Below are positions 51,501-62,031 of a stretch of DNA of 64,000 nucleotides, one piece after another. Every line of letters begins with the position of its first letter. Positions within the stretch are counted from its first letter, which is position 1. The position numbers were made by a program, and so were the translations under genes. The stretch is from Mycobacterium gallinarum (GTDB lineage Bacteria > Actinomycetota > Actinomycetes > Mycobacteriales > Mycobacteriaceae). Below the pieces are notes generated by a model. The model saw nothing but the letters and a program-made list of their open reading frames with translations. It had not been told where the DNA came from and ran no database searches. The DNA is taken from positions 2,418,001 through 2,482,000 of the forward strand of contig NZ_AP022601.1 in NCBI RefSeq assembly GCF_010726765.1, read 5' to 3'.

Positions 51501-54500
51501 CGGAGTCGTCTGATGCCCAACGGCAACGCGAGTACGTCTTCGCCCAGCCCCTGCACATCCGGATGGGCGGCGACCGACTGGAAGCAGGCATCCAATAGCG
51601 CTGGATGAACACCGTAAGCGTCTTGTTGCGAGCGGATCTGGCGCGGTAGGGCAACCTCGACCACCACCGTCGCGCTTCCCTCCTCGCCCGTGTGTACGAC
51701 TGCGACACCGCTGAACGCCGGACCGTATTGAACACCACGCTGATCCATACGCTGGCGCACATCGTCGCCGTCGACAGAGCGAGGATGCGCAGCGATTAGT
51801 GCTGCGATGTCGTGCGCGGACGGCTGCACCTCGCCCGCAGAATGCAGAACGGCAGTGGCTTGCGTCACGAGTTCGGCTCCCTGACCGGTCTCGACCCTGA
51901 ACGTGGCAACACCCGGCGCTGACACCACCGCGGCGGCACTGATCGCGGTCTGCTCATCCAGGATCAAGGCCTGTTCGAAGTGGATGTCACGGACCTCGGA
52001 ATCGTTGCCCAGCAGGGCGTTCCCGGCCGCCAGCGCCATCTCGCAATAAGCAGCGCCCGGAAACACCGCCACATTGCGAATCCGGTGATCGCCGAGCCAG
52101 GGTTGTACGGCGATGCCCACCTCGGATTGCCAGACGTGGCGCTCGGGTTCTTCCTGCAACCGCACATGTACGCCCAGCAGCGGATGGACTGAAACCGTGC
52201 GACCGCCATGAGTTGGCGATTCCTGGCCGTCTCGGGAGAACATCATTCGACGGTGCGTCCAGGTGGGCAACGGCGCATCCACCAAACGCCCGCTGGGGTA
52301 CAGCTCCGAGAAGTCCACTGTGGCACCGGATTTGTGCAAATCCGCAAGTAGACCAAGCAGCCCGGATGGCAACGCTTGGTCGCGGCGCATACCGGCCAGG
52401 GCCACCATCGGCATGTCGAGACTTCGGGCTGTCTGCTGGACCGCGTGGGTGAGCAGTGGGTGGGGCGCGAGTTCCGTGAAAACTCGGTAGCCGTCCTCCA
52501 GAGCGGCCTGCACTGCGGGCGCGAACCGCACCATCTGCCGCAGATTCTGCACCCAGTAATCCGCGTCGCATACCGCCTCTTCCCGCGGGTCGTACATGGT
52601 CGCCGAGTAGAAGGGGATATCCGGCGTCTTCGGATGCAGATCTGCGAGTACGTCGATCAGCTCGTCCAGGATCGGATCGACCTGCGGAGAGTGTGAGGCG
52701 ACGTCGACGGCGATCTCGCGCGCCAGCACGTCACGCTGCTCCCACACCGTAACCAGATCCCGAACAGTTTCGGTGGCGCCGCCGATCACAGTGGACTGCG
52801 GTGAGGCAACCACCGCCACCACGGCATCGCTGATACCGTGGGTCATCAGCTCCGAAAGCACCTGCTGGGCAGGCAGTTCCACCGATGCCATCGCCCCGGC
52901 GCCGGCGATGCGCGACATCAGACGAGAACGTCTGCAGATAACCTTGACCCCGTCTTCCAACGAGAGGGCTCCGGCGGCGACGGCGGCCGCTGCCTCGCCG
53001 AGGGAGTGCCCGATGACCGCGCCGGGGCGAACCCCGTAGGCACGCATGGTGGCGGCCAGCGCCACCTGCATCGTGAACAACGTGGGCTGAATCTGCTCGA
53101 TCCTGGTGACCATTTGCGGTGCGGTCATCGCCTCAGTCACCGAGAAACCCGCCTCGGATGCGATCAGTTGCTCCGCTTCCGCGATCTTGGCGGCGAACAC
53201 CGGCTCAGTGGCGAGAAGATCGGCACCCATCTGAGCCCATTGAGAGCCCTGCCCGGAGAACACCCATACCGGCCCACGGTCGTCCTGTCCGACCGCGGGT
53301 TCATGAGGAGTGTCGCCGTCGGCAACCTCACGCAGAGCCCCGACGAGCTCCTGCCGGGTACTCGCGATCACAGCGGTGCGAACTGGCCGGTGCGCGCGCC
53401 GTCGCGACAGGGTGTAGGCGAGATCTGCCAGCGCCACGTCCTCTCGTGCTGTCACCCAGTCGGCCAGTCGGCCGGCAGTGCGGCGAAGTTGCTCGGCCGA
53501 CGTGGACGAAATCAGGAAGAGCAGCGGCGTCGACGATCTCTCAGATGAGGTAACTTCTCGCACGGCGGCTTCGGCAGGAGATTCAGGTGCTTGCTCCACA
53601 ATGGCGTGCACGTTGGTCCCCGACAGGCCGTACGACGATACCGCTGCCCGCCGGGGAACGCCTCCGTTGCGAGGCCAGGGCGTGATCGCTTGCGGCACAA
53701 AGAGTTTCGTCTCGATGGTGGCCATAGCGTCAGGTAACCGGGTGAAATGCAGATTCTGGGGAACAATACCGTGCTGCAGTGCCAGGACCGTCTTCATCAA
53801 GCCCAGCACCCCGGCGGCGGACTGGGCATGGCCGAAGTTCGTTTTCGCCGAGGCCAGCGCGCAGGGGCTGTCGATGCCGTAGACGTTGGCCAGGCTCGCG
53901 TATTCGATCGGGTCTCCGACCGCGGTGCCGGGGCCATGCGCCTCGACCATTCCAATGCTGCCGGCATCGACCCCCGCGGCCGCCAGCGCCGCCGAATAGA
54001 CGGCGGTCTGAGCCTCTGCCGATGGTGTGGCGATGTTCACCGTGTGGCCGTCTTGGTTGGCAGCGGTCCCACGAATGACGGCCAGAATCCGATCACCGTC
54101 CCGCAGCGCATCCGGCAACCGTTTGCACAAAACCACGACGCAGCCTTCGGCTGACACAAATCCGTCTGCTGCGACGTCGAACGCATGACACCGCCCTGTG
54201 GGCGACAGCATGCCTTCCGCCGAGCCCGCGACGAATTTTCGCGGATCCAGCATCACGCAGGCGCCGCCAGCGAGCGCGAGATCGCTTTCGCCCTCAGCAA
54301 GGCTGCGACACGCCATGTGCACCGCCGTCAGGCCCGACGAGCATGCGGTATCCACCGTCATGGCGGGACCGTGGACCCCCATGGCGTACGCAATCCGCCC
54401 CGACGCCAGGCTGAAGCTGCTACCGGTGAAGCCATATGGGCCTTCGACCGCGTCGGCGTCGGCAGCCAGCAATTGATAGTCGCCGTGCGTCAGGCCGACG

Positions 54501-54874
54501 AATACCCCGGTCAATGAGCCGGTCAGGGTCTCGCGGGTCAGCCCCGCGTGTTCGATGGCCTCCCACGAGGTTTCCAGCAGCAAGCGGTGTTGTGGGTCGA
54601 TGGCGGTGGCCTCGCGCTCGTTGATCCCGAAGAACTCCGAATCGAAGCCGGCGACATCATCGAGGAACGCCCCCCACTTGGACACCGACCTGCCCGGCAC
54701 CCCGGGCTGCGGGTCGTAGTACTCCTCGGCATCCCACCGGTCGGGGGGAACCTCGGTGATCAAGTCGTCAGCGCGCAGCAGCGCCTGCCATAGCCGCTCG
54801 GGAGAGTCAATGCCCCCGGGAAGCCGGCAAGCCATGCCGATGACGGCGACGGATGCGACGCCTGGGTTGTCCAC
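48569..54874 (-). CDS. Mas-like fully reducing type I polyketide synthase KS-AT-DH-ER-KR-ACP (~2101 aa)
   Basis: Domains in order: KS ([13 protein letters not shown], active Cys), AT ([11 protein letters not shown], plus [15 protein letters not shown], the [YV]ASH type linked to methylmalonyl-CoA), DH ([11 protein letters not shown]), ER ([21 protein letters not shown]), KR ([18 protein letters not shown] with GAYAAANSW) and ACP ([10 protein letters not shown]). Length and order match mycobacterial Mas/Pks2-type enzymes that extend fatty acyl starters iteratively into methyl-branched chains. The GTG at 54874 ([21 protein letters not shown]) follows AAGGGGG and is preferred. An in-frame ATG at 54976 adds 34 residues with no KS homology. 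The stop lies within the NRPS-2 start, so the acyl chain probably passes to the first NRPS C domain. Confidence 0.9.
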   Translation of the reverse strand: MDNPGVASVAVIGMACRLPGGIDSPERLWQALLRADDLITEVPPDRWDAEEYYDPQPGVPGRSVSKWGAFLDDVAGFDSEFFGINEREATAIDPQHRLLLETSWEAIEHAGLTRETLTGSLTGVFVGLTHGDYQLLAADADAVEGPYGFTGSSFSLASGRIAYAMGVHGPAMTVDTACSSGLTAVHMACRSLAEGESDLALAGGACVMLDPRKFVAGSAEGMLSPTGRCHAFDVAADGFVSAEGCVVVLCKRLPDALRDGDRILAVIRGTAANQDGHTVNIATPSAEAQTAVYSAALAAAGVDAGSIGMVEAHGPGTAVGDPIEYASLANVYGIDSPCALASAKTNFGHAQSAAGVLGLMKTVLALQHGIVPQNLHFTRLPDAMATIETKLFVPQAITPWPRNGGVPRRAAVSSYGLSGTNVHAIVEQAPESPAEAAVREVTSSERSSTPLLFLISSTSAEQLRRTAGRLADWVTAREDVALADLAYTLSRRRAHRPVRTAVIASTRQELVGALREVADGDTPHEPAVGQDDRGPVWVFSGQGSQWAQMGADLLATEPVFAAKIAEAEQLIASEAGFSVTEAMTAPQMVTRIEQIQPTLFTMQVALAATMRAYGVRPGAVIGHSLGEAAAAVAAGALSLEDGVKVICRRSRLMSRIAGAGAMASVELPAQQVLSELMTHGISDAVVAVVASPQSTVIGGATETVRDLVTVWEQRDVLAREIAVDVASHSPQVDPILDELIDVLADLHPKTPDIPFYSATMYDPREEAVCDADYWVQNLRQMVRFAPAVQAALEDGYRVFTELAPHPLLTHAVQQTARSLDMPMVALAGMRRDQALPSGLLGLLADLHKSGATVDFSELYPSGRLVDAPLPTWTHRRMMFSRDGQESPTHGGRTVSVHPLLGVHVRLQEEPERHVWQSEVGIAVQPWLGDHRIRNVAVFPGAAYCEMALAAGNALLGNDSEVRDIHFEQALILDEQTAISAAAVVSAPGVATFRVETGQGAELVTQATAVLHSAGEVQPSAHDIAALIAAHPRSVDGDDVRQRMDQRGVQYGPAFSGVAVVHTGEEGSATVVVEVALPRQIRSQQDAYGVHPALLDACFQSVAAHPDVQGLGEDVLALPLGIRRLRFYGAARNARYCYTRVTQADVFGVEADLDLLDEDGTILLTVQGLRLGMGASEHGHNDRVLAARLLTIEWRQRELPELDDIDAGRWLLINTATADVVATSLTDALKSLGTQCTTMSWPMRADQGQNVEAFGNHLRAGGLTGVVVLTGRENGGTQDDCAVRAREYVSHLVRIARELPTVTNELPRLYVVTRNAQTVVASDVANLEQAGLRGLIRVIGTEFPHLRATQIDVDDAADAEHLAQQLLGGSDDDETAWRNGAWYTARLCQSPLSPEERHTTIAHHDRDGVRLQIRTPGDLETAELATCERVSPGFGQIEVAVSASSVNFADVLVAFGRYPAFEGRLPELGTDFAGVVTAVGPDVTDHEVGDHVGGICADGCWATFITCDARRAVTLPAGLSDEQAAAVTTAHATAWYGLHELARIGGADKVLIHSGTGGVGQAAIAIARAAGAEIFATAGNEQRRQLLRDMGIAHVYDSRNLEFADQIRRDTDGYGVDIVLNSATGAAQRAGLELLALGGRFVEIGKRDIYGDTRLGLFPFRRNLSFYALDLGLLAYSDPDRLCDLLNTVYEHTATGLLPMPQSTHYPLADAATAIRVMGGAQHTGKLVLDVPHTGTRRVMVPPAQVPVFRRDGAYLITGGLGGIGLFLAERLAAAGCGRIVLSSRSEPTPEALEMIDRVRAAGAEVVVERGDISEAGTAPRLLASAIATGFPLRGVLHAAAVVEDATLINITDELIDRDWAPKVYGAWNLHTATIDQPLDWFCSFSSAAALVGSPGQGAYAAANSWLDSFTHWRRTQGLPATVIAWGAWAQIGRATALAESSEVAIAPDEGAYAFEAVLRHDRAYTGYAPITGAPWLALFVERTPFAEAFRSNAQSATGTRKLLAELNELPRDEWPMRLRRLISDQVALILRRSVDPDRPLSGYGLDSLGALELRTRVETETGIRISAGDFTTITIRGLAGMLCEKLASAQAGETEERSDGA

Positions 54875-55381
54875 GTCCGCTCGCCCCCTTTTTTCAGCCG
54901 GAATCGCAGGCCTGATGCCGATCCGGTTCCCGAGTCCGCGTAGTCGAGATGAGCCGAACGCTACTGGAGGCCACATCCCCGAGTCCGCGATTTGGGCAAA
55001 TTAGCGCCACCGTCAGAGCGTGGCTTAGATGACATAACAATTGCTCTCGGTCCTGCCGGGGAGAGACGAATCGCAAGACGCCTCCAGCCACGCGAACGGA
55101 CAGCCCGATATGGCGTCTGTCCACCCCAGGCGTAGTCGCTCCGCGGGCGTGTCATACGGCAAGCGACCACGCCTGGCGGTTAACGGACCATATCGATCCA
55201 GCCGACGCTGGGCAAAAAACCACAGCGGAAGCTGGCAAATTAGTTAGCTCGCCAACGTAAACTTCGCTTTGTGGCCTGAGTCGCGATCCGCAGGGACCAA
55301 CCAGGGACGCTCTCGCGGCCGACGGGCTCGTCGCGCCACGAATGCATTTGCATCACGTCTCAGCAACAGGTGCGCCGGTAT
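54875..55381. other. Intergenic region upstream of the PKS-NRPS genes
   Basis: About 500 bp has no convincing gene in any frame. It separates the methyltransferase stop from the PKS start on the same strand and is the likely place for the cluster promoter. Less GC-rich pockets occur near 55025-55045 and 55235-55270. The 10-mer GGCAAATTAG occurs twice (54995-55004 and 55234-55243). No clear -35/-10 pair or palindrome could be fixed. Confidence 0.5.
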
Positions 55382-56242
55382 CTAGAAGGCGTAGCGGAAG
55401 AGCCGATCATAGTTTCGCCACGTCGGGACGGCGTGCGCGGCGCGGTACAACAACCGCTGCCGAGCAGGCGAAATCTTCTCGAATCCGGCCATCACGGGAC
55501 TGTCGTCGACAAGCCGGATCCGATCATCCCAGCGGGTGATCTCGAGACCGTCGCGGGTTCCCCACTTGATGATTCCCCCCATCGCCACCTTGGAGAGCCG
55601 TGGACCCATCTTCGAAAGCAGGTCAGCGTGCAGCTCTCCGGAGTCGAAGCGGTCAACTAGCCGGTGGAGGAGTTCGGCCACGTCGGCAGGGTTCAGATAC
55701 ATGAGTAGGCCTTCGGCGACGATCAGGACGGGACCGCCAGTGGGTAGCTCATCAATCCAAGGCGACTCGGTCACCGACGACGCGACCATCCGATAGGCCT
55801 CGGACTCGGCATACAACTGCCGACGAAGCGCGATGACCTGTGGAAGGTCGACGTCGAACCACCGCACACGCCCCGCGCCCAGGCGAAACGCTCGACTGTG
55901 CAGCCCGCACCCCAGATGCAGCACCACCGCCTCGGGTTCGCGATCCAGATATTCGGCGATCCACGCATCGAACTGCGAGCTGCGCAGGGCCACCATGTAC
56001 TGATTGGCCGCTGGGCGGACGAAACGATGAATGCGCTCGAAGTCGTATTCGATACGCGCGACGTCCTGTGCCGCCATGTGATCGCCCAGGATTGGCCGCT
56101 CCACCTGACTCTCGCAGGCACGAAGGTAAAGCATGCACAACATCGTCCACTCCACCGATTTCCACGGCACCGCCGTGAAGTCCACCTTGCCGGTCTGAGC
56201 ACCAACCGGGTCGATCGGCTCGGGACCTCCTGGATTCGTCAC
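55382..56242 (-). CDS. Class I SAM-dependent methyltransferase, LCM/TcmP-like family (286 aa)
   Basis: The protein resembles the leucine carboxyl methyltransferase / TcmP-type group. A VVLHLGCGLHSRAFRLG SAM-binding loop lies near residue 108, RWFDVDLPQVIALRR carries the acidic ribose-binding residue, and VLIVAEGLLMYL follows. Members O-methylate carboxyl or hydroxyl groups. Its position upstream of the PKS on the same strand suggests tailoring of the lipopeptide, for example methyl ester or ether formation, but a 507-bp gap means it could be unrelated. The GTG start follows AGGGGGAG. The N-terminal ~30 residues look unstructured. Confidence 0.8.
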   Translation of the reverse strand: MTNPGGPEPIDPVGAQTGKVDFTAVPWKSVEWTMLCMLYLRACESQVERPILGDHMAAQDVARIEYDFERIHRFVRPAANQYMVALRSSQFDAWIAEYLDREPEAVVLHLGCGLHSRAFRLGAGRVRWFDVDLPQVIALRRQLYAESEAYRMVASSVTESPWIDELPTGGPVLIVAEGLLMYLNPADVAELLHRLVDRFDSGELHADLLSKMGPRLSKVAMGGIIKWGTRDGLEITRWDDRIRLVDDSPVMAGFEKISPARQRLLYRAAHAVPTWRNYDRLFRYAF

Positions 56243-56317
56243 AAACTCCCCCTAAGCAATGTGGTTTCGGCCCACCAAAGCAGCCCCCGCAGGATACCGA
56301 CGGGTTAGCCTGCCGCT

Positions 56318-56821
56318 GTGCCTCGATCGGTCGACTTCTGTGTCAAATCTCCCGCCAGTGTCGAGCAGATTCACTCGGCGTTCTCCGACGAGAACTACTG
56401 GCAGACGCGGCTGGCGGAGTTCGGGGGATTCGGCACGCTGGACTCATTGGTCATCGATTCCGACCGCGCCGCGACGGTGGTCATCATCCAAAAACTGCGC
56501 CACGAAGGGCTGCCCAAGATCGTGGCGAGGTTCTTCCCACGCGACTGGAAGGTCGTGCAAAAGGAAACGTGGCGCCCGATCGGCGACGGTCTGGTGCGCG
56601 GAGAGATCGACATCGCATCGCACGGAGCGCCGGGATCCGGGTCTGGCGTAGCTTTGCTGGCGCCGACGGAAAGCGGTTCGCGCCTTGACTGCAACGCGAC
56701 AGTGGAATTCAGGGTCCCGTTGGTCGGCGGCAAAATCGAGAGCATGATCGGCCACATGTTGAGTCAGCAGTTCAACATCATCGAGCGCTTCACCACGAAG
56801 TGGATCACGGAGCAGGCCTGA
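56318..56821 (+). CDS. DUF2505 (SRPBCC-like) protein (167 aa)
   Basis: This actinobacterial DUF2505 protein is predicted to have a START/SRPBCC-type lipid- or hydrophobic-ligand-binding fold. It shows the N-terminal SPASVEQIHSAFSDENYW helix region and the closing helix KIESMIGHMLSQQFNIIERF. No signal peptide is seen. The GTG start is 75 bp from the divergent methyltransferase start, so the two may share a promoter region. Function unknown. Confidence 0.8.
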   Translation: MPRSVDFCVKSPASVEQIHSAFSDENYWQTRLAEFGGFGTLDSLVIDSDRAATVVIIQKLRHEGLPKIVARFFPRDWKVVQKETWRPIGDGLVRGEIDIASHGAPGSGSGVALLAPTESGSRLDCNATVEFRVPLVGGKIESMIGHMLSQQFNIIERFTTKWITEQA

Positions 56822-56909
56822 CAGCCTGTGGTGCCGCGCGCTCGTCCCAGATACCGACCACGCTGCGTGGGTATCCCTGGGGTATGAGACCAGGACCTAG
56901 GCTGGGCAC

Positions 56910-59273
56910 ATGCGGTTAGGCAGACGACGCGACGTCACCCGTGACTTCGATGCGAGTTACAACGAGCACGCGGTCGTCGCAACCGGGCCCGAGCAGGAGG
57001 CGGCCGGAGTCAAGGCAGTCATGGTGTCACTGCAACGCGGCCTCAAGTCGATGGGGGTTTGGCGCACAGGCGCATCCCTGGTCCGCCTGAACCAACGTCA
57101 CGGCTTCGACTGCCCCGGCTGCGCATGGCCCGAGGAGCATGGTGGCCGCAAGTTCGCCGAGTTCTGCGAGAACGGTGCGAAGGCCGTCGCCGAAGAGGCG
57201 ACCAAGCGCGTCGTCACCCCCGACTTCTTCGCGCGGCACTCGATCGCCGACCTCGACGGTCGACCCGAGTACTGGCTCTCGCAGCAGGGCCGACTCACCC
57301 ACCCGATGGTGCTGCGCCCTGGCGACGATCACTACCGCGCCATCGAATGGGACGAGGCCTACCAGTTGATCGCCGACGAGTTGCGCGAACTCGATCACCC
57401 CGACGAAGCCGTCTTCTATACCTCTGGGCGCACCAGCAACGAGGCGGCGTTTCTCTACCAGCTGATGGTCCGCAGCTTCGGCACGAACAACCTGCCTGAC
57501 TGCTCCAATATGTGTCACGAATCCTCGGGCGCGGCATTGGTCGAAGCCATCGGCGTGGGCAAGGGCTCGGTCACCGTCGAAGACGTCGCCAACGCTGACC
57601 TGATCGTGATCGCGGGTCAGAATCCCGGCACCAACCATCCCCGGATGCTGTCGGTGCTGGAAAAGGCGAAAGCCAACGGCGCGAAAATCATTGCGATCAA
57701 TCCGCTACCAGAGGCCGGGCTGATCCGATTCAAGGACCCGCAAAAGGTGCACGGCGTCGTGGGCCACGGGGTGCCCATCGCCGACGAGTTCGTGCAGATC
57801 CGCCTCGGCGGCGACATGGCGCTCTTTGCGGGGCTGGGCCGCCTGCTACTGGAGGCCCAGGACGATGCCGGTCCGCGCGTGCAGATTGTCGACCGCGAAT
57901 TCATCGAGCAGCACTGCGCGAATTTCGCCGAGTACGAAGCCCAGACGCGGGCCGTCGACCTCGACACCGTGTTGGAGGCGACCGGTATCGAGCGTGCGCA
58001 ACTCGAGAAGGTCGCGCAAATGATGATCGACTCCGAACGCATCGTCGCGTGCTGGGCCATGGGACTGACCCAGCACAAGCACGCTGTTCCGATGATCTCG
58101 GAGATCACCAACGTGCTGCTGATGCGCGGCATGATCGGTAAGCCCGGTGCCGGATTGTGCCCCGTGCGTGGACATTCCAACGTGCAGGGCGACCGCACGA
58201 TGGGCATTTGGGAGAAGATGCCCGAGAGTTTCCTGGCCGCGCTCGACAAGCACTTCGGTATCGTCAGCCCGCGCAAGCACGGCGTCGACACCGTCGATGC
58301 GATCCGCGCCATGCGCGACGGTCACGCGAAAGTCTTCATGGGCATGGGCGGTAACTTCGCGACGGCGACTCCCGATACCGCCGTCACCGAAGCCGCATTG
58401 CGCAACTGCTCACTTACCGTGCAGGTTTCGACGAAGCTCAACCGCAGCCACGTGGTGCACGGCCGCTCGGCATTGATCCTGCCGTCACTGGGCCGCACCG
58501 ACCGCGACATTCAGCGCGGCGTCAAACAGCAAGTTTCCGTCGAGGATTCGATGTCGATGGTGCACTTGTCGCGCGGCAGCCTGAACCCGCCGTCCGATCA
58601 CGTCCGCAGCGAGGTCGCGATCGTCTGCCAACTGGCACGCACACTGCTCGGACCCGACCACCCCGTGCCATGGGAAGTGTTCAACGACGACTACGACACC
58701 ATCCGCGGCGCGATCGCCGCCGTGGTGCCCGGCTGTGACGACTACAACCACAAGGTGCGCGCACCCGATGGTTTCCAGTTGCCGCACGGCCCTCGGGATT
58801 CTCGCATATTCCCTACGAGCACAGGCAAAGCCAACTTCGCCGTGAATCCGCTGCAGTGGGTGCCGATCCCCGAGGGCAGGCTGATTCTGCAGACGCTGCG
58901 CAGCCACGACCAGTACAACACCACAATCTACGGCCTCGACGATCGCTACCGAGGCGTGAAGGGCGGCCGCCGAGTCGTGTTCGTCAACAAGGCGGACATC
59001 GAGCGGTTCGGATTGTGCGAGGGTGACCGGGTCGACCTCGTGTCCGAATTCCCCGGGGGCGACGGCGAACTCCAGGAGCGCTGCGCCAAGGACTTCATGG
59101 TGGTGGCGTACGAGACCCCGGTTGGTAATGCCGCCGCCTACTATCCGGAGACCAACGCGTTGGTTCCGCTCGATCACGTTGCCGAGAAGTCGAATACACC
59201 GGTGTCCAAGGCCGTGGTGATCCGCCTGGAGCGCTCCGCCGGTGTCCGCGCCGAAGATCGGGTGGTCAGCTAG
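56910..59273 (+). CDS. fdhF: FdhF/YdeP-family molybdopterin oxidoreductase (787 aa)
   Basis: This bis-MGD molybdoenzyme is of the formate-dehydrogenase-like YdeP group. The N-terminal [12 protein letters not shown] and FCENGAKAV replace the usual four-Cys FeS site. [11 protein letters not shown] is near the Mo site, [12 protein letters not shown] and [12 protein letters not shown] are MGD-binding, and a molydopterin-dinucleotide-binding C-terminal domain is present ([20 protein letters not shown]). A role in formate oxidation or acid/redox stress is known for relatives; the substrate here is not certain. fdhD follows with a 1-nt overlap, supporting a molybdenum/sulfur-cofactor-dependent enzyme. 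Confidence 0.9.
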   Translation: MRLGRRRDVTRDFDASYNEHAVVATGPEQEAAGVKAVMVSLQRGLKSMGVWRTGASLVRLNQRHGFDCPGCAWPEEHGGRKFAEFCENGAKAVAEEATKRVVTPDFFARHSIADLDGRPEYWLSQQGRLTHPMVLRPGDDHYRAIEWDEAYQLIADELRELDHPDEAVFYTSGRTSNEAAFLYQLMVRSFGTNNLPDCSNMCHESSGAALVEAIGVGKGSVTVEDVANADLIVIAGQNPGTNHPRMLSVLEKAKANGAKIIAINPLPEAGLIRFKDPQKVHGVVGHGVPIADEFVQIRLGGDMALFAGLGRLLLEAQDDAGPRVQIVDREFIEQHCANFAEYEAQTRAVDLDTVLEATGIERAQLEKVAQMMIDSERIVACWAMGLTQHKHAVPMISEITNVLLMRGMIGKPGAGLCPVRGHSNVQGDRTMGIWEKMPESFLAALDKHFGIVSPRKHGVDTVDAIRAMRDGHAKVFMGMGGNFATATPDTAVTEAALRNCSLTVQVSTKLNRSHVVHGRSALILPSLGRTDRDIQRGVKQQVSVEDSMSMVHLSRGSLNPPSDHVRSEVAIVCQLARTLLGPDHPVPWEVFNDDYDTIRGAIAAVVPGCDDYNHKVRAPDGFQLPHGPRDSRIFPTSTGKANFAVNPLQWVPIPEGRLILQTLRSHDQYNTTIYGLDDRYRGVKGGRRVVFVNKADIERFGLCEGDRVDLVSEFPGGDGELQERCAKDFMVVAYETPVGNAAAYYPETNALVPLDHVAEKSNTPVSKAVVIRLERSAGVRAEDRVVS

Positions 59274-60097
59274 TGGGCCGCGTGACAGCGCGCCGCCGCG
59301 TCCATCACGTCACCGCCGGCGATACCATCGCCCGGCCCGACACCCTGGTAGTCGAGGAGCCGCTCGAGATTCGGATCGACGGCAAACCGCTGACGGTCAC
59401 GATGCGCACCCCGGGCTCGGATATCGAACTCGCCCAAGGCTTCCTGCTCACTGAGGGCATCATCGCAAACCGTGACGATGTGCTGACGGTGCGCTACTGC
59501 AAGGGAGCGGGCCCCGACCAAGTCAACACATACAACGTGCTCGACGTGACCCTGGCGCCGGAGGTCCCGCCGCCTGACGTTGATATGACCCGGAACTTCT
59601 ACGCGACCTCGTCGTGCGGCGTGTGCGGTAAGGCCTCACTGGATGCGGTCCGAACGATCAGCAAGCACGGCCCCGGCGACGACCCGACCACGGTCACTGC
59701 CGAAACACTTTCCGACCTTCCCGACCGCTTACGCGACGAGCAGAAGGTGTTCGCCAGCACCGGCGGACTGCACGGTGCGGCGCTGTTCGACGTCGACGGC
59801 ACCACGTTGGTGGTGCGCGAAGACATCGGCCGTCACAACGCCGTCGACAAGGTCATCGGCTGGGCACTGGAGAACGACCGGATACCCCTGAGCGCCACCG
59901 TTCTCCTGGTCAGCGGGCGCGCCTCGTTCGAACTCACCCAGAAAGCAGTGATGGCCGGCATCCCAGTGCTCGCCGCGGTTTCCGCGCCGTCGTCACTGGC
60001 CGTCGACCTCGCCAGTCAGTCCGGTCTGACACTCGTCGCCTTCCTCCGCGGCGACTCGATGAACGTCTATACGAGACCGGACCGCGTGACGCACTAG
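59273..60097 (+). CDS. fdhD: FdhD sulfurtransferase for formate dehydrogenase maturation (274 aa)
   Basis: FdhD moves sulfur from IscS to the molybdenum cofactor of formate dehydrogenases. The protein shows the [13 protein letters not shown]ys motif near residue 112, a [12 protein letters not shown] segment, the [16 protein letters not shown] block and [15 protein letters not shown]. The GTG at 59273 overlaps the fdhF stop (taGTG); a GTG three codons later is an alternative. The pairing with fdhF is the standard functional arrangement. Confidence 0.93.
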   Translation: MGRVTARRRVHHVTAGDTIARPDTLVVEEPLEIRIDGKPLTVTMRTPGSDIELAQGFLLTEGIIANRDDVLTVRYCKGAGPDQVNTYNVLDVTLAPEVPPPDVDMTRNFYATSSCGVCGKASLDAVRTISKHGPGDDPTTVTAETLSDLPDRLRDEQKVFASTGGLHGAALFDVDGTTLVVREDIGRHNAVDKVIGWALENDRIPLSATVLLVSGRASFELTQKAVMAGIPVLAAVSAPSSLAVDLASQSGLTLVAFLRGDSMNVYTRPDRVTH

Positions 60098-60156
60098 GCG
60101 GCTCGAAAGCGCAACCAGCGCATCACAAATTGCCCCGGACAATAGTGACATTTAAC

Positions 60157-60173
60157 TTGACAGTCACTGTCAT
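60157..60173 (+). promoter_or_regulatory. TetR operator upstream of tetR (overlaps TTGACA)
   Basis: TTGACAGTCACTGTCAT contains the 15-bp palindrome TGACAGTCACTGTCA. The same motif recurs as a perfect 17-bp palindrome at 61964-61980 before the neighbouring opposite-strand gene. It overlaps a consensus -35 box 53 nt before the regulator start. Confidence 0.75.
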
Positions 60174-60225
60174 CTTCTGAAGACTGTGGCTCCCGGGCAG
60201 GAATTCGGTCTGGCGAGAGGTGTGC

Positions 60226-60852
60226 ATGCCCGATTCGATTCCGCTGCGCGAGCGGCAACGCAACGCACTGCGCGCCGACATTCAGCATGCTGCCCTGCGA
60301 TTGTTCGCCGCAAAGGGTTTCGACAACGTCAGTACCGAGGCGATCGCCGAAGCGGTAGGCATTTCGCCGAGTACCTTTTTCCGGCACGTCCCGAGCAAGG
60401 AACACCTTTTACTGGGCGCCACCCAGCGTGGACGCGAGCAAATCGTCGCCAACTTTCGTGCCCGCCCCGCCGGCGAGGACGTCGCGGACTCCATCGCCGC
60501 GGCCATCCTCGCCCGCACCTCGCAGTTCCTGGACGACGACGAGACACTCGAACTGTGGCGCCGGGCGATGGCGTCGGCTCCGGCAGAGTTGCGGCGAGCC
60601 TCCCTACTGAGTCGCGAGGACTGCGACGAGCTCATCGACGCAGTTGCCCTCCGCCTCAACGACACCGCCGCCGGGTCCGACATCCGGGCCGGCGTACTCG
60701 TCCGCGCCACCGTCGCTGCGGCCGAATATGCCTATGAGTGGTGGCTCACCTACGACCAGAACGAGTCACTACACACCCTCACGGAGCGGGCTCTCCAGCT
60801 GGTCACCCGTGGACTCGACAGTCCGGCGCGGACCATACGGCGTCGGCGATAG
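60226..60852 (+). CDS. TetR-family transcriptional regulator (208 aa)
   Basis: The N-terminal helix-turn-helix is of TetR type: LRLFAAKGFDNVSTEAIAEA followed by VGISPSTFFRHVPSKEHLLL. The ligand domain is all-helical. The ATG at 60226 follows GCGAGAGG by a few nt; a GTG two codons earlier is less likely. Matching palindromes in front of this gene and of the reductase-like gene at 60879-61943 suggest that it represses itself and that gene. The inducing ligand is unknown. Confidence 0.88.
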   Translation: MPDSIPLRERQRNALRADIQHAALRLFAAKGFDNVSTEAIAEAVGISPSTFFRHVPSKEHLLLGATQRGREQIVANFRARPAGEDVADSIAAAILARTSQFLDDDETLELWRRAMASAPAELRRASLLSREDCDELIDAVALRLNDTAAGSDIRAGVLVRATVAAAEYAYEWWLTYDQNESLHTLTERALQLVTRGLDSPARTIRRRR

Positions 60853-60878
60853 CAAGAACCTCTGTCTTTCAATAGTTC

Positions 60879-61943
60879 TCATCGATGAGCGCCGAACTGC
60901 GGCGCGGCGCGGCCGGCCAACAAGGGCAGATCGAGATACGTTTTGATGCCGGGTTCGGCGTCGACGACGTACGGGATCGCGCTGACACAGTGGTTGGCGG
61001 TGGCGACGATACCGGGGTTGCGCACGAGGCCCTGCTCGATGGTGTCCGGCTGCAGACCTTTGAACGTGAGCAACACGTCGGGGTCTCCGGTGATCTCGAC
61101 CTCGAATCGTTCTCCCTCAGGTCCGAAACTCCACGCCGGGTCGAAGTTCTCCTCCCCCATGAACCAGTTGACTGTTGCCGTGACGACCGGTGTCCCATCC
61201 ACGACGGCGCGCCAGTGGAACTTCCTGGCGGCGACCTGACCCGGCTCGATGACACCGACGGGGGTATCGAGCGGCGCAGTCGCCACGGCAACCTCCTGCA
61301 CGGACTCGAGTTCGGGATCGGCGTCGAAACCCATCTCCGCCACGATCATTCGAACCGACGCCTTGAATCCGGCGCCCAGCAATTCGACGATCGGACCTGC
61401 CATCGCTTCTTCGGGCGAGACGCCGAATCCCATGATGTAGCGCACCACGTCGGGGGCGTTGTAGGTGCGGATGTCACTGAACTCCTCCGACCGCACGTGC
61501 GTCACCCCCGCACTCAGCGCCGAGACCATCAGCGGGAACCGCTCGGTGATGCCTCCGGGGTGAATACCGGTGCCGTGCAGAGTACTTTCGCCGTCGGCGC
61601 AGGCATCGAGGATGGCCTTGCAGTTATCAAGATCGGGATAGACCCAACCTACCGGGGTGACCACATTCTTGCCGGAGCGCAGGAGCGCGACGACCTCGTC
61701 CTCGTTCGGCAGCAGCGGACTGTAGACCACGCAGTCGGCGTCGAGAGCGAGGATGTCTTCCATGCTGGTCGTCGCCGTGACACCGATCGGGTCGCGGCCG
61801 ACGAGTTCGCCGATGTCCTTGCCGTGCTTGCCCTCTGAGTGCACCCAGGCGCCCACCAACTCGAGGTCGGGATGCGCGAGCACCCCCTCGATCGCTGCTC
61901 GTCCCACGCCACCAGTCGCCCACTGCACCACGCGAATCGCCAT
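60879..61943 (-). CDS. Dihydrodipicolinate reductase-like NAD(P)-binding protein (354 aa)
   Basis: An N-terminal Rossmann motif VVQWATGGVGRAAIEGVLAH is followed by DLELVGAWVHSEGKHGKD, as in the DapB-like/2,4-diaminopentanoate-dehydrogenase-like group common in mycobacteria. True DapB is shorter (~245-270 aa) and has a different catalytic segment, so this is not the lysine-pathway enzyme. A catabolic imine/keto reductase or amine dehydrogenase is possible. The ATG at 61943 (MAIRVVQWATGG) is preferred over one three codons earlier. The palindromic operator sits 20-37 nt upstream. Confidence 0.8.
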   Translation of the reverse strand: MAIRVVQWATGGVGRAAIEGVLAHPDLELVGAWVHSEGKHGKDIGELVGRDPIGVTATTSMEDILALDADCVVYSPLLPNEDEVVALLRSGKNVVTPVGWVYPDLDNCKAILDACADGESTLHGTGIHPGGITERFPLMVSALSAGVTHVRSEEFSDIRTYNAPDVVRYIMGFGVSPEEAMAGPIVELLGAGFKASVRMIVAEMGFDADPELESVQEVAVATAPLDTPVGVIEPGQVAARKFHWRAVVDGTPVVTATVNWFMGEENFDPAWSFGPEGERFEVEITGDPDVLLTFKGLQPDTIEQGLVRNPGIVATANHCVSAIPYVVDAEPGIKTYLDLPLLAGRAAPQFGAHR

Positions 61944-61963
61944 GGCGACCATTCAAGTCGTGA

Positions 61964-61980
61964 TTGACAGTGACTGTCAA
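61964..61980 (-). promoter_or_regulatory. Perfect 17-bp TetR operator upstream of the reductase-like gene
   Basis: TTGACAGTGACTGTCAA is fully palindromic around its central base. It overlaps a minus-strand TTGACA and matches the site in front of tetR at 16 of 17 positions apart from the central base orientation. Confidence 0.75.
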
Positions 61981-62031
61981 GATAGCAGTAACTATCACAT
62001 GAGTGAGAGCGGGCGCTAAAGGCTCACCGCG

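Noticed and set aside
54875..55381. Small genes in the gap upstream of the PKS
   Set aside because: The short frames lack ribosome sites, recognisable motifs and a coding-like composition.
56865..56885. GGGTATCCCTGGGGTATG before fdhF as a seventh CstR operator
   Set aside because: The two halves are not a proper inverted pair (GTATCCC against GGGGTAT) and the spacing differs from the six clear dyads.
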